A program made the translations under genes and the position numbers. This document shows positions 1-8,919 of a stretch of DNA of 64,000 nucleotides, piece by piece. Origin of the DNA: Nostoc sp. C052 (GTDB taxonomy: Bacteria; Cyanobacteriota; Cyanobacteriia; Cyanobacteriales; Nostocaceae); assembly GCF_013393905.1 (NCBI RefSeq), contig NZ_CP040272.1:2480001-2544000 (forward strand). The letters run 5' to 3'. Under the pieces are notes generated by a model, which ran no database searches, had not been told where the DNA came from, and saw only the letters and a program-made list of their open reading frames with translations. The stretch's first letter is position 1. Every line of letters starts with the position of its first letter.

Positions 1-524
1 GCGATCGCTTCATTGGCTGCTGAACGAGTTAATCGCACTGAAGCTAGCATCACCTCATCTAAGCTTAGTTGGCAACCGGCTAATTGGTTGAGCCATTGAC
101 AAAATAAAAAAGTGCGTTGATTAGCGTCTTTTCCTGGTAATTTATCAGCGAGAGTAATTGCCCCACTATTAATCATAGGGTTGCGGGGGCGACCGCGATC
201 GCTAACTAATTGTTCTAGAGAATTGAAGGGTGCATCCGATGGTTGCACCCCAATCCACCGAAAAACTGTTTCTGCTCCGAGATGTTCTAGCAGATAAAGT
301 AGGGAAAATGTCTTAATCACGCTCATGAGCGGGAAAAAACAAGCTGTATCCCCAAAACTGATGGTTTTACCCGATTTACAGCAGATGTGAACTGCAAACC
401 AACTAGGATAAGCTTTAGCTAATTGCGGAATGCGATCGATAACTTTTCCGTATTCAGCGTTAGTTTTCGCTTGTTGCACCCAAGCTGATAACTCTGTAGT
501 AGTTAGTCTGTCAAGTCTTTTCAA
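1..524 (-). CDS. glsA: glutaminase, N-terminal part (runs off the left edge)
   Basis: Hydrolyses L-glutamine to glutamate and ammonia in the cytoplasm (serine-dependent beta-lactamase fold). 174 codons are visible, so about 130 C-terminal residues lie outside the window (family about 300 aa). Seen: the nucleophile motif S68-x-x-K71 inside PLMSVIKTF, then WIGVQPSDAPFNSL and GRPRNPMINSGAI, which are hallmarks of this family. The start is inferred as TTG at 524, because an in-frame stop lies a few codons upstream and no ATG precedes the conserved region. It is transcribed away from the HAD gene at 554-1252 only by order, both being on the minus strand with about 30 bases between them, so they may be co-transcribed. 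Confidence 0.88.
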   Translation of the reverse strand, partial: MKRLDRLTTTELSAWVQQAKTNAEYGKVIDRIPQLAKAYPSWFAVHICCKSGKTISFGDTACFFPLMSVIKTFSLLYLLEHLGAETVFRWIGVQPSDAPFNSLEQLVSDRGRPRNPMINSGAITLADKLPGKDANQRTFLFCQWLNQLAGCQLSLDEVMLASVRLTRSAANEAI

Positions 525-553
525 AAGTGATATCCGCTAAAACCATTTCTAGT

Positions 554-1252
554 TTATAAACTCGCTGTAATATTTTCTATCGCTACTGATGGGGAATTGA
601 TAAGAGTTAACAGTATATCGACAACTTCACTAAAAGAAGCTGCACTCTTTAAATTTGGTGATTCTACATAACCAAATCCATAGGAGGCGTGAATAAAATC
701 AATCCCTGCTTTCATAGCTGCTAATCTATCACTTTCTGTATCTCCAACATAAATTGCTTTTTTCAAGCTATGACGCTGACAAATTGCAATGATATTTTCA
801 GCTTTGGGTTTTTGAGTTCTGCCAAAACACTCTGAGTCTACAAATATATCCCTAAAAGTTTTGTTTGTATTACTAGTGTTTAAAGGCATAGAAAGAAATA
901 CCTGTAAGTACCAATATTCACAATTGCTAACTAAAAACAAGGGAAACTGACCGGACAAAGTATCTAAATATTCTGAAACTCCTTTGTATAAAGTTCCACC
1001 TCTAGTTTTTATCTCTTGCTTTTCACAGTCTTCTATTAAAAGAGAAAATTTATCAATATTTTCCTCTTCTATGTCTGGAAAAATATTTTTTATGCACTCT
1101 ATAAAGGGAAGACCACTTACCCCATTAATATCATCCTCAGTGATAGGAGTTCTCGAAATATTAGCAATCTTAATTGCTTGATTCCAAGCATCTGCACATA
1201 TACTAGATATATTCCAAAGAGTTCCGTCTAGATCAAATATTACCCCGACCAT
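554..1252 (-). CDS. HAD-superfamily hydrolase (phosphoglycolate-phosphatase-like)
   Basis: A 232 aa haloacid dehalogenase-type phosphatase. Motif I is D7-x-D9-G-T (FDLDGTLWN), a helical cap follows at about residues 20-95, motif II is near LFLVSNCEY, and motif IV is VGDTESD near residue 168. These indicate Mg-dependent phosphomonoester hydrolysis in the cytosol; the substrate cannot be read from sequence. Starts at ATG 1252. Upstream on the same strand is a truncated second HAD gene (1297-1410), and a third HAD domain lies at 4688, so this stretch is rich in HAD enzymes. It could be a phosphoglycolate phosphatase, a pyrophosphatase or a sugar phosphatase. Confidence 0.85.
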   Translation of the reverse strand: MVGVIFDLDGTLWNISSICADAWNQAIKIANISRTPITEDDINGVSGLPFIECIKNIFPDIEEENIDKFSLLIEDCEKQEIKTRGGTLYKGVSEYLDTLSGQFPLFLVSNCEYWYLQVFLSMPLNTSNTNKTFRDIFVDSECFGRTQKPKAENIIAICQRHSLKKAIYVGDTESDRLAAMKAGIDFIHASYGFGYVESPNLKSAASFSEVVDILLTLINSPSVAIENITASL

Positions 1253-1296
1253 ATATAACTCCTAATAGAAACTAAGCAATTTCAATCCCTATGCTA

Positions 1297-1410
1297 CTAC
1301 TGGAGTCCTCGATGCAAGAGTTCAGAAAGGATTTTTTTGCTGAACGAAGAAAGAATTGCATTATCTCCAAGCAATGTACCGTCTAAATCGGAAACATAGA
1401 GAGTGTTCAT
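1297..1410 (-). pseudogene. remnant of a Cof-type HAD phosphatase (N-terminus only)
   Basis: The minus strand from ATG 1410 encodes 37 residues beginning MNTLYVSDLDGTLL and ending ELLHRGLQ, then two consecutive TAG stops. The motif I signature DLDGTLL at residues 8-14 and the following helix are typical of the first 40 residues of a Cof-type HAD phosphatase of about 270 aa. Nothing resembling the rest of such a protein follows; the ATG of the next HAD gene comes 45 bases later. I read it as a gene truncated by deletion. A very short real peptide gene is less likely. Confidence 0.7.
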
Positions 1411-1636
1411 AAACTGTAGCTGACACTGATTGAGAGGATAATTATACTTTAAACTACGATAAATCGATAGATATACTGTAATATAGAAGAATCAAGTTTG
1501 ACTATTTGCAGACTTTAGTTTAAGTAATCTAAGGCGTTGTCTACCTTTTATTGTGTATAAAGGCAGTAAAATCTGCATAAAAACCGCTCTGAATTTAAAG
1601 TTAAAGTGATGAGCTAACTTTATCAAAGGATACTTT

Positions 1637-3154
1637 ATGATTCCCCGTGTTAGAGCGCCAGAAATACCACAAAATTACTCTTGGCTGAACACCAATAAAC
1701 CTTTATCTCTTAAAGAACTCAGGGGTAGAGTTGTAATTTTAGACTTTTGGACATACTGTTGCATCAATTGTCTGCATATTCTGCCAAACCTAAAATATTT
1801 AGAACAAAAATATAAAGATAGTCTTACTATTATCGGCGTTCATTCTGCGAAATTTGAAAATGAAAAAGAAACAGAAAATATCCGCCAAGCTATTCTGCGC
1901 TACGACATTGAACATTCAGTTGTCGTTGATAGAGGTTTTCGGATTTGGGAAGAGTATGCTGTGCGTGCTTGGCCGACATTAATAATTATTGATCCAGAAG
2001 GTTACGTGATTGGCCAGATTTCTGGTGAAGGAAACCGTGACACTTTAGACGAGTTGATTCAAAAGTTAATTCAACAACACCAAAATAAAGGCACAATTAA
2101 TTTCCAAGAAATCAGCTTGACTTTAGAAAAACAGCGCCAACCATTAATTACACCCCTAGCTTTTCCTGGTAAAGTTCTAGCGACTCCAATGGGTTTATTC
2201 ATTGCTGATTCTGGACATCACCGCCTAGTTATGAGTAACTTCGACGGAGAAATTCTACATTTAATTGGCACTGGAAAATCCGGCTTAACCGATGGTGCTT
2301 TTAATGAAGCGCAATTTTTTGCACCGCAGGGAATGGCTTATGATGCCGAAAATCAGATTCTTTACGTTGCTGATACAGAAAATCATACCCTGCGGCGAGT
2401 TGATTTAAAGCGTCAAGTAGTAGAAACTATTGCCGGAATTGGTGAACAAAGCCGCAATATCCATCCTCATGGCGGTGCTGGTTTAGAAACAGCGCTGAAT
2501 TCCCCTTGGGATTTAGTGAAAGTGGGAAATACCTTGTTTATTGCAATGGCTGGGCCGCATCAAATTTGGCAAATGGATTTGGAAACTGGCATTATCAAAA
2601 CTTATGCTGGTATTGGTGCAGAAGCCTGTATTGATGGTTCACTTACCGAAGCTGCTTTTGCTCAACCTAGTGGTATTACTAATAATGGGCAAGAATTATA
2701 TATTGCTGACAGTGAAGTTAGTTCAATTCGTGGTGTGGGAATTGTAGAACCTTACCAAGTGCGAACTGTTTGCGGTAGTGGAGGTTTATTTGGTTTTGGT
2801 AATGTAGATGGACAAGGTGAAGATGTCCGTTTGCAACATTGCTTAGGAGTGGAATATGCTGAAAATTTTCTGTGGGTAGCAGATACTTATAATCACAAAA
2901 TTAAATTAGTGAGTCCCAGTACAGGAAATTGTCAAACAGTTTTAGGAGATGGTACTAGTGCCTTACAAGATGGCCAGGGTAAAAACACTCGATTTTTTGA
3001 ACCTTCGGGATTGAGTGTTATTGATTCATATTTATATATTGCTGATACTAATAACCATGCCATCCGCCGTGTAGATTTAAATACTCTTGAGGTAACAACG
3101 CTAAAGTTTCTTGGGTTGTGTGCGCCAGATGTTTGTATTCCATTGAATTTGTAG
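1637..3154 (+). CDS. thioredoxin-like domain fused to NHL-repeat beta-propeller (NHLRC2-like)
   Basis: A 505 aa two-domain protein. Residues about 1-150 form a TlpA/thioredoxin-type fold with the redox motif C42-I-N-C45 in FWTYCCINCLHILPNL and a cis-proline region near AWPTLIIIDPEG. Residues about 165-500 form repeated NHL/beta-propeller blades, each with phrases such as LYVADTENHTLRRVD and LYIADTNNHAIRRVD. The arrangement is that of human NHLRC2 and its bacterial homologues, whose substrate is not established. No signal peptide is seen, so it is probably cytosolic. AAAGGA lies 7 bases before ATG 1637. It is followed by a hairpin terminator shared with the convergent lipoprotein gene. Confidence 0.88.
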   Translation: MIPRVRAPEIPQNYSWLNTNKPLSLKELRGRVVILDFWTYCCINCLHILPNLKYLEQKYKDSLTIIGVHSAKFENEKETENIRQAILRYDIEHSVVVDRGFRIWEEYAVRAWPTLIIIDPEGYVIGQISGEGNRDTLDELIQKLIQQHQNKGTINFQEISLTLEKQRQPLITPLAFPGKVLATPMGLFIADSGHHRLVMSNFDGEILHLIGTGKSGLTDGAFNEAQFFAPQGMAYDAENQILYVADTENHTLRRVDLKRQVVETIAGIGEQSRNIHPHGGAGLETALNSPWDLVKVGNTLFIAMAGPHQIWQMDLETGIIKTYAGIGAEACIDGSLTEAAFAQPSGITNNGQELYIADSEVSSIRGVGIVEPYQVRTVCGSGGLFGFGNVDGQGEDVRLQHCLGVEYAENFLWVADTYNHKIKLVSPSTGNCQTVLGDGTSALQDGQGKNTRFFEPSGLSVIDSYLYIADTNNHAIRRVDLNTLEVTTLKFLGLCAPDVCIPLNL

Positions 3155-3161
3155 AATTATG

Positions 3162-3208
3162 ATATCAAGCAAAGACGTAGAGGTTTTTATTGCGCCTTTG
3201 CTTGATAT
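3162..3208. terminator. bidirectional hairpin between convergent genes
   Basis: A 13-base stem (ATATCAAGCAAAG at 3162-3174, its complement at 3196-3208) lies between the convergent ends of the thioredoxin-NHL gene and the lipoprotein gene, with T/A-rich sequence on both sides. It probably terminates both transcripts. Confidence 0.7.
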
Positions 3209-3243
3209 TTTAAGAAGAATAAATTAAATAGTGGTATTGTAGG

Positions 3244-3777
3244 TTAAAGTTTGAAAGGGGTAGGTTTAAAATTTTCATCCTCAATTATAAACTTATCTGC
3301 CTTGATGCCTTTAGGTGTGTCAAACAGGAAATCTACAGAACGGGCTTCACCTGGAGAGAACGGTTTACTTAGCAAATCAGTATCATATTTTATCTCCATG
3401 TCTTTAGAATCGTATTTGTTGCCTTTTGAGTCAACTAATTTGGAGAATATGATATGGAACCATGCATTATCCTCTCTTTGCCTTTTGCTACTTGTATTTT
3501 TAACAGTTACAGAAACCACTGTCCAAACTTCAGCTGCTTCATATATTTTGTACTTCCCTTGAATTTTCTGTCCTGCATATTTAACACCTGTGACGTTAAC
3601 TTCCCAGCCTTTCCGATTAAGTTTACCGTTAACTGCTTTTGAAGCAGCTTCAATATTAGTAGTATCGGCGGCATTTGCTTGAGATGACGAAGGCTCTAAC
3701 TTGGCTTCTGGCGACGGTGTACAGGCAGAATTAATCAGTAACAATGCTGCAATAGATAAGTATTTAAATTTATTCAT
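3244..3777 (-). CDS. putative lipoprotein with a DUF4352-like domain
   Basis: A 177 aa predicted lipoprotein. A hydrophobic signal (about residues 5-18) ends in the lipobox INSAC with Cys19, followed by a low-complexity linker. The mature part (about residues 50-177) has the pattern of the immunoglobulin-like DUF4352/telokin-like family: GWEVNVTGVKYAG, VVSVTVKNTSS, then FSPGEARSVDFLFDTPKG. These proteins are surface or periplasm-facing and have no known enzymatic role. The ATG start at 3777 is fixed by the signal sequence. The gene stands alone and converges with the thioredoxin-NHL gene. The DUF4352 assignment is from pattern memory, not a search. Confidence 0.72.
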   Translation of the reverse strand: MNKFKYLSIAALLLINSACTPSPEAKLEPSSSQANAADTTNIEAASKAVNGKLNRKGWEVNVTGVKYAGQKIQGKYKIYEAAEVWTVVSVTVKNTSSKRQREDNAWFHIIFSKLVDSKGNKYDSKDMEIKYDTDLLSKPFSPGEARSVDFLFDTPKGIKADKFIIEDENFKPTPFKL

Positions 3778-4191
3778 GGTTGCACTCTGGTTGTATATCC
3801 AAACCTTTTTAAGCTTTTTAAGAGGTTCGTTATTATAATTCCCAAAAATTGACTAATGTTAACATCTGATAAAATTTCATAAGCTGAACTGCCTCTAATT
3901 TTTGAGAAGAAGCCAAGCCAATAAAAGGTTATAGCTGAACTATAGCTATCCTATTTGATTTGCAAACATCCAGAGGCTCAGATCCCCGACTTCTTGAAGA
4001 AGTCGGGGATCTTTTTGTTCGTAACTTATTTAGGAATGTTGTTGAGCGATCGCTTCATAGATGCTCAGATTATTCTTTTGCAAGTTATTTGAGTATTTTC
4101 ACTAACTTGATCTAAACAAAATTGCAGAATAAGCTGGAGTAAGCTGAAATTATCAAGCCTTTATTTTACACTCTGAATTGACTACATTGAT
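3778..4191. other. intergenic region with a dispersed palindrome
   Basis: A 414-base gap between divergent genes; it should hold promoters for the lipoprotein gene and for the KGK-domain gene. The only distinct element I see is the palindrome at 3980-4012. Confidence 0.5.
3980..4012 (+). repeat. 33-base palindromic hairpin followed by T-run
   Basis: Sixteen-base arms (AGATCCCCGACTTCTT and its exact complement) flank a single G, and the right arm runs into TTTTG. It has the form of a strong terminator, but lies upstream of both flanking genes, so it is better read as a dispersed cyanobacterial palindromic repeat. Confidence 0.75.
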
Positions 4192-4617
4192 ATGAATAAT
4201 AAATTCATTACTCTAGACTGTGACGATGATGTTGTACTTTTGGAGAAAGATACTTTTAAAGTCAGCAGATTAAAGGAATTAGTTCGGGAACAGATTTATA
4301 GCAAATGGGAACGTCATAGTGCTTCTTATTTATACTCAATTCAAAACGCTAATACTCAAATTTCTGAATTTTTTAAGCAACTATCTGTTAGTCAAGAGAC
4401 TATCAATATAGATGAAATTAAATTGAATTTGATTATAGATTGCCAGCTACTTAAAATTAGTGGTCAAGGCTGGCAAAAAGGCAAACTAAAAATTAAAATA
4501 TACATATCAAATGTCACTACAGATAAATATAAATTATGTTTTGAATTTTGTCCTGATGAATCTGCTAAACCTGAATCGCCTTTAGATGATATTCGTAAAA
4601 TGATACAAGTAACATGA
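4192..4617 (+). CDS. KGK domain protein
   Basis: 141 aa. Resembles the KGK family of filamentous cyanobacteria: an acidic N-terminal segment, then GQGWQKGKLKIKI with the naming motif K96-G97-K98, and the ending FEFCPDE. The family is known only from such organisms and has no assigned function. No signal peptide or membrane segment is seen. ATG 4192 is the first start in frame. The next gene follows 70 bases later on the same strand, so they may share a transcript, but nothing links their functions. Confidence 0.8.
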   Translation: MNNKFITLDCDDDVVLLEKDTFKVSRLKELVREQIYSKWERHSASYLYSIQNANTQISEFFKQLSVSQETINIDEIKLNLIIDCQLLKISGQGWQKGKLKIKIYISNVTTDKYKLCFEFCPDESAKPESPLDDIRKMIQVT

Positions 4618-4687
4618 ATACTATCCTATATATCACCAAACACGAAATAATGGTAAAAAGCAAAATATTTGGGCAGCGATCGCTTGT

Positions 4688-5728
4688 ATGCAGTTAATAA
4701 TTTTTGATATTGATGGTACACTGACCAATACCTTCAAAATTGATGAAAATTGTTTTGTACGTGCCTTTGCATTGGAATTTGGTATTTTTGGTATAAATAC
4801 AAACTGGGCTGAATACGCATACACCACGGATTCTGGAATTACCCAGCAAATTTTCCAAGAAAAATTAGAACGTCTTCCTTCAAATGAAGAGTTAGTCAGA
4901 CTCAAAGCACGTTTTGTTAGTCTACTTCAGGAAGCATTTATCAACAACCAAGATTTATTCAGCGAAATTTCTGGTTCTGCAAATGTATTAGCTAAATTGC
5001 AGTTAGAATCTGATTGGTGCGTTGCGATCGCAACTGGTGGTTGGCGTGAATCTGCTAAACTAAAACTTCAAAAAGCTAACATCCAAATAGAAGGCATTCC
5101 GTTGGCTTCAGCTAATGATGCACTGTCGCGAGAAGATATTATTAAGATAGCTATTATCAAAGCAGAGAATGCTTATCAAGTTGAAAAATTTCAGAAATTT
5201 GTTTTTGTCGGTGATGGTGTTTGGGATGTAAAAGCAGCCTATAAGTTGAATATTGCCTTTATTGGAATAGGTGATAATAAATTATCAAGTGTCGGCGCTA
5301 CCCAAGTAATTAAAGACTTTACAAATTTAGAAGATTTTCCGAAAATATTACAATCCGCAGAAATTCCTAGATTTCCTATGAATACTATCCTCCACATTAC
5401 CAAACGCCAACAATGGGAACAAGCAAAAAATCTCGGTAAATATCGTGCTGATTCGTTAGAGAGTGAAGGTTTTATACATTGCTCAAAATCAACGCAGATA
5501 CTCAAAGTTGCCAAGAGATTTTTTCATAATCAAAAAGAATTGGTACTACTTTTTATTGATTCCGATCAAGTACAAGCTGAAATTCGCGATGAACCTGCTG
5601 AAATAGGAGAATTATTTCCTCATATTTATGGTGAGTTAAATATTGATGCTGTGTATCAAGTGATTGATTTTGAAGCTGGGGAAGATGGTTTATTTGAGTT
5701 ACCGCAAGAAGTTATAGATTTAGAATAA
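4688..5728 (+). CDS. HAD hydrolase fused to a DUF952 domain
   Basis: 346 aa with two domains. Residues 1 to about 225 are a HAD phosphatase: D7-x-D9-G-T motif I, IATGGWRE motif II near residue 114, and FVGDGVWDVKAA motif IV near residue 174. Residues about 231-346 match DUF952: an initial ILHIT, a following GFIHCS, then DEPAEIGELFPHIYGELNIDAV. DUF952 usually exists as a free protein of about 110 aa, so this is a fusion. An internal ATG (codon 231, near 5378) begins the DUF952 part and could in principle give a separate product. The start at 4688 follows directly after a HIP1 octamer, with no clear ribosome-binding site. Substrates are unknown. Confidence 0.85.
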   Translation: MQLIIFDIDGTLTNTFKIDENCFVRAFALEFGIFGINTNWAEYAYTTDSGITQQIFQEKLERLPSNEELVRLKARFVSLLQEAFINNQDLFSEISGSANVLAKLQLESDWCVAIATGGWRESAKLKLQKANIQIEGIPLASANDALSREDIIKIAIIKAENAYQVEKFQKFVFVGDGVWDVKAAYKLNIAFIGIGDNKLSSVGATQVIKDFTNLEDFPKILQSAEIPRFPMNTILHITKRQQWEQAKNLGKYRADSLESEGFIHCSKSTQILKVAKRFFHNQKELVLLFIDSDQVQAEIRDEPAEIGELFPHIYGELNIDAVYQVIDFEAGEDGLFELPQEVIDLE

Positions 5729-5924
5729 CGTAGACGCTTCTCTACGAGACGCTATGTGAATGGTCTATGGCAGGCTACCGCAGAGGACACGGAGGAGGAG
5801 AGACGGAAAGAATTTAAGCGATCGCTTTTTGGCTAGGGCATTTGCTACATCGAATTTGGGAAAATTCCCTTTTCACTCATCTCAAATTTGAGTAAAAATG
5901 AAATTATTTAACAACTAACATCAG

Positions 5925-6575
5925 ATGGTTACTCTTCAACTCAGACAAATTCGAGTTCCACCAGGGCAAAGAATAATACTGGAAAATGTGAGTTGGCAAG
6001 TATTTGAAGCAATTCTCAACGAGTTAGGAGAGCATCGCGGGAGTCGAGTAGCATACAGCCAAGGAACGTTAGAAATTATGGCTCCATTACCAGAACATGA
6101 GCGATCTAAGGTAATTATCGGAGACTTGGTGAAAGCTTTGCTAGATGAACTCGATCTCAATTGGGAGTCTTTAGGTTCAACTACCTTTAAGCGAAAAGAG
6201 ATAAGTGCAGGTATTGAACCCGATGATTGTTTTTATATTCAAAACTATAAGCTAATGATTGGGAAAGACAGGATTGACCTAACTATTGATCCTCCTCCTG
6301 ATTTGGCAATTGAAATTGATGTCACCTCTAAAACCCAAATTAGTGCCTACGAAGCTTTGAGAGTACCTGAAATCTGGCGATATGAAAGCAAAAAGCTAGA
6401 AATTAGCTTACTGCAAGGTGAGCAATATGTAAAGTCTCTCATCAGCCCCACATTTCCTACTTTTTCTATCACAGAACTCATTCCCCAGTTTGTGGAAATG
6501 GCGCGAACGACAGGAATGAGTTCAGCACTTAGAGCGTTTCGACAATCGGTAAAAGAACAAATACAAGACAGTTAA
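5925..6575 (+). CDS. Uma2 family (DUF820) PD-(D/E)XK nuclease-like protein
   Basis: 216 aa, full length for the Uma2 family, which is greatly expanded in cyanobacteria. Visible motifs are EPDD at 98-101, PDLAIEID at 125-132 and K136, which supply the acidic residues and lysine of a PD-(D/E)XK nuclease fold. Real nuclease activity and target are not established for most members. It stands between two repeat-rich gaps. The stop codon at 6573-6575 directly abuts a miniature inverted-repeat element starting at 6576. Starts at ATG 5925. Confidence 0.88.
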   Translation: MVTLQLRQIRVPPGQRIILENVSWQVFEAILNELGEHRGSRVAYSQGTLEIMAPLPEHERSKVIIGDLVKALLDELDLNWESLGSTTFKRKEISAGIEPDDCFYIQNYKLMIGKDRIDLTIDPPPDLAIEIDVTSKTQISAYEALRVPEIWRYESKKLEISLLQGEQYVKSLISPTFPTFSITELIPQFVEMARTTGMSSALRAFRQSVKEQIQDS

Positions 6576-6780
6576 GGCGAATAGAATAAGACTGTTGCTC
6601 AATTAACGGTGGGTTTAGTTTGACCCCTCACCCCTAAAACATTGGTTTGGCGTTGCTTTCCCACCCTGAAATAAATTTCGGGCTAATAGCTCAAGTCCGT
6701 TGAAACGGACCCAAATCAGAGTAATGAGGAATAATGGGTTAGACCCCCTATTAATTCGCCAACAGAGTCACAGAATTCGC
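6576..6780 (+). mobile_element. MITE-like element, family A, copy 1
   Basis: About 205 bases bounded by imperfect inverted ends of about 28 bases: the left end begins GGCGAATAGAATAAGACTG, and the right end, read in complement, begins GCGAATTCTGTGACTCTGTTG. A second copy in opposite orientation lies at 51852-52051 and matches over its whole length. It has no coding capacity. I see no clear target duplication. The rest of the gap up to 6904 holds nothing further. Confidence 0.8.
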
Positions 6781-6904
6781 GATTACACAAACTCTCGTCC
6801 GTAAGGTAAAATCAGGGTTTTGCCTGTGTAAACGCGGTTTCTAACTGCCCTTTTAAAGCATTTCCGCGCTTTACTTAAAGAAGGGGAATTAATCTAGAGC
6901 AATT

Positions 6905-7918
6905 GTGACCGAATTTAATTTACAAATCCAAGAAAATAGTGATCGCTTATCTTCTGTTATGGAGGATGCAGCACCTAGCCTACTTCCCTCCACTAATACG
7001 ATACACTGCATCAACACTAAGAGCGATCGCCTCGACCGCTTCCTTTCACAAGAATTACCAGACTTATCTCGTTCCCGCATCCAACAGTTAATTGAACAGG
7101 GTAATGTCCAACTTAACGATCAAGTTTGCACATCTAAGAAGATCAATGTCAAGTTAGGCGATCGCATCACTCTGGAAATACCAGAAGTCCAACCCTTGGA
7201 ACTGCTTGCAGAAGATATCCCTTTAGATATCCTCTACGAAGACGATCAATTACTTATTCTCAACAAACCCGCAGGTTTAGTTGTCCATCCTGCGCCCGGT
7301 CATCCAGATGGCACTTTGGTAAATGCTTTATTGGCACACTGTCCCAATTTACCAGGAATTGGCGGAGTCCAACGTCCAGGAATCGTCCATCGATTGGATA
7401 AGGATACAACAGGAGCGATCGCGATCGCTAAAACAGATATTGCCCATCGTCATTTACAAGCGCAACTCAAAGCTAAAACTGCACGGCGAGAATACTTGGG
7501 TGTAGTTTACGGTGCGCCAAAAACTGAAAGTGGCACTATAGATTTACCCATTGGTCGCCATCCCCAAGACCGCAAGAAAATGGCGATTATACCTGTTGAA
7601 CAAGGCGGACGAGTCGCCGTCACTCACTGGCAAGTACTAGAACGTCTTGGTAACTTCACCTTAATTCACTTTCAATTAGAAACTGGACGCACCCATCAAA
7701 TTCGCGTCCACAGTGGCAAAATGGGACATCCAATTGTTGGCGACCGAGTTTATAGTTCTGGCCATTCAGTAGGGGTAAATTTGCCCGGACAAGCACTCCA
7801 TGCTTGGCGACTAAAATTGCAGCACCCCCTATCTGGGGAGTTGATTGAGGTGACAGCGACTCCTCCCGCCCACTTTACAAAACTTTTGGAGATGCTCAAA
7901 AGACGAACGACACTTTAA
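6905..7918 (+). CDS. RluD-type 23S rRNA pseudouridine synthase (RluA family)
   Basis: 337 aa. An S4 RNA-binding domain lies at about residues 40-100 (DRFLSQELPDLSRSRIQQLI, then KLGDRI), followed by the RluA-family catalytic domain with GIVHRLDKDTTG near residues 159-170, whose Asp is the nucleophile, and GRTHQIRVH further on. It isomerises uridines in rRNA, most likely 23S; the exact positions cannot be told from sequence. The start is GTG 6905; an internal ATG near 6960 is an alternative, because the first 18 residues are not part of the conserved fold. Confidence 0.9.
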   Translation: MTEFNLQIQENSDRLSSVMEDAAPSLLPSTNTIHCINTKSDRLDRFLSQELPDLSRSRIQQLIEQGNVQLNDQVCTSKKINVKLGDRITLEIPEVQPLELLAEDIPLDILYEDDQLLILNKPAGLVVHPAPGHPDGTLVNALLAHCPNLPGIGGVQRPGIVHRLDKDTTGAIAIAKTDIAHRHLQAQLKAKTARREYLGVVYGAPKTESGTIDLPIGRHPQDRKKMAIIPVEQGGRVAVTHWQVLERLGNFTLIHFQLETGRTHQIRVHSGKMGHPIVGDRVYSSGHSVGVNLPGQALHAWRLKLQHPLSGELIEVTATPPAHFTKLLEMLKRRTTL

Positions 7919-7981
7919 GGAACGTGGATTAAATAAAATGCAAAACTTCATCCTGTCTCTAGCTTCCCTTTCCAATATATC

Positions 7982-8252
7982 GGCTACAGTGTACACACAA
8001 GTCGTATCTGCAAGGGTTTCAAGCTTTATAGACCTAATAAATTGTCATTACGAGCGAAGCGAAGTAATCGCATAATCTCGTAGTTAAAGCGATTGTTTGT
8101 CTACGACACGCACTCGCGTTCATCGTTCCTCCTCTCTACGAGACGCACTCGCGTTTACAATGACAGGCTTTCGGAGCGATCGCACAATCTATTGCTAGAT
8201 GACGAAACCAAGTACTAGGGGGAATTTTAAGACTTGTGTGTACACCGTAGCC
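7982..8252. mobile_element. MITE-like element, family B, with 22-base terminal inverted repeats
   Basis: The left end (7982-8003, GGCTACAGTGTACACACAAG...) and right end (8231-8252) are inverted copies differing at one of 22 bases. The 271-base interior is non-coding and carries the dispersed motif CATTACGAGCGAAGCGAAG and two copies of GACGCACTCGCGTT. It looks like a non-autonomous transposon derivative, possibly with another repeat nested inside. It fills most of the 7919-8311 gap. Confidence 0.75.
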
Positions 8253-8311
8253 TTTATAAGGAGAGGGATTGAGGGTGAGGTAAACCAGGGACACCAAAAA
8301 TCAAGTTGAAC

Positions 8312-8912
8312 CTAATGAAGTTCAGTTCCATCCTTACGGAGCAGATAGCGATCGCTAATCAACTTCAAGACTACTCTACCTATTTCTGGATGCGTTTTCT
8401 CAATGACTGGTTGCACAATAACGCCTTCCATGATGCAGTCGGGACTGACTACACTATTGGCATTATTGAATTGAGACACCGCTTCCCAAGTGTAAGCACC
8501 GATATAAAGCGCAGGTACTCTCGGCAAAGCAAATTCCTCGCAAAAATCCACAAAATCGCTGTAATTAAGAAAATAACTGCCGCGACGCACAGCAAATATA
8601 GCAATTCCAATATTCCCATTATTCAAGCCATATTTGATATCTTGTACGCCGTAGATTTCTCCAAAAATCTGAGTTCCTGGTGGAAGTTTCTGGAAAGCCT
8701 CGTTTTCGTTGTAAGCACGAATATAAACTAATCTTTTGTTGACTTCGCTGTTTTTCCAGAAGTAATTATGGCTGCCAATTTTAGTTGTGCCATCAGCATC
8801 AACTAAGACAGTGAAGTTAGTTCCGTGCAATTTCTCTGTTACAACAACTTCTTCACCTTCAATGAGGATTAATGCTGTTGATTTTGACAACTTCAACTTT
8901 AAAAATACTCAT
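8312..8912 (-). pseudogene. RNA ligase (Rnl2/DRB0094-like), N-terminal domain deleted and out of frame
   Basis: From ATG 8912 the minus strand begins MSIFKVEVVKINSINPH and then hits a stop; this opening is typical of the N-terminal domain of DRB0094-type RNA ligases. A different frame then continues with EGEEVVVTEKLHGTNF, carrying the nucleotidyl-transfer motif K-L-H-G, followed by GEIYGVQDI, EGVIVQP and VVLKLISDRYLL, which correspond to the later ligase motifs. So about 100 codons between the first 17 and the KxxG motif appear deleted, with loss of frame. The ligase core remains open from a TTG at 8896 (194 aa), so a short product is possible. The join sits in the CAT TGA AGG region near 8860. 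Confidence 0.75.
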
Positions 8913-8919
8913 ATCTCAA

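Noticed and set aside
8306..8731. 141-codon plus-strand frame
   Set aside because: It is the antisense of the RNA ligase core, whose motifs are on the minus strand.
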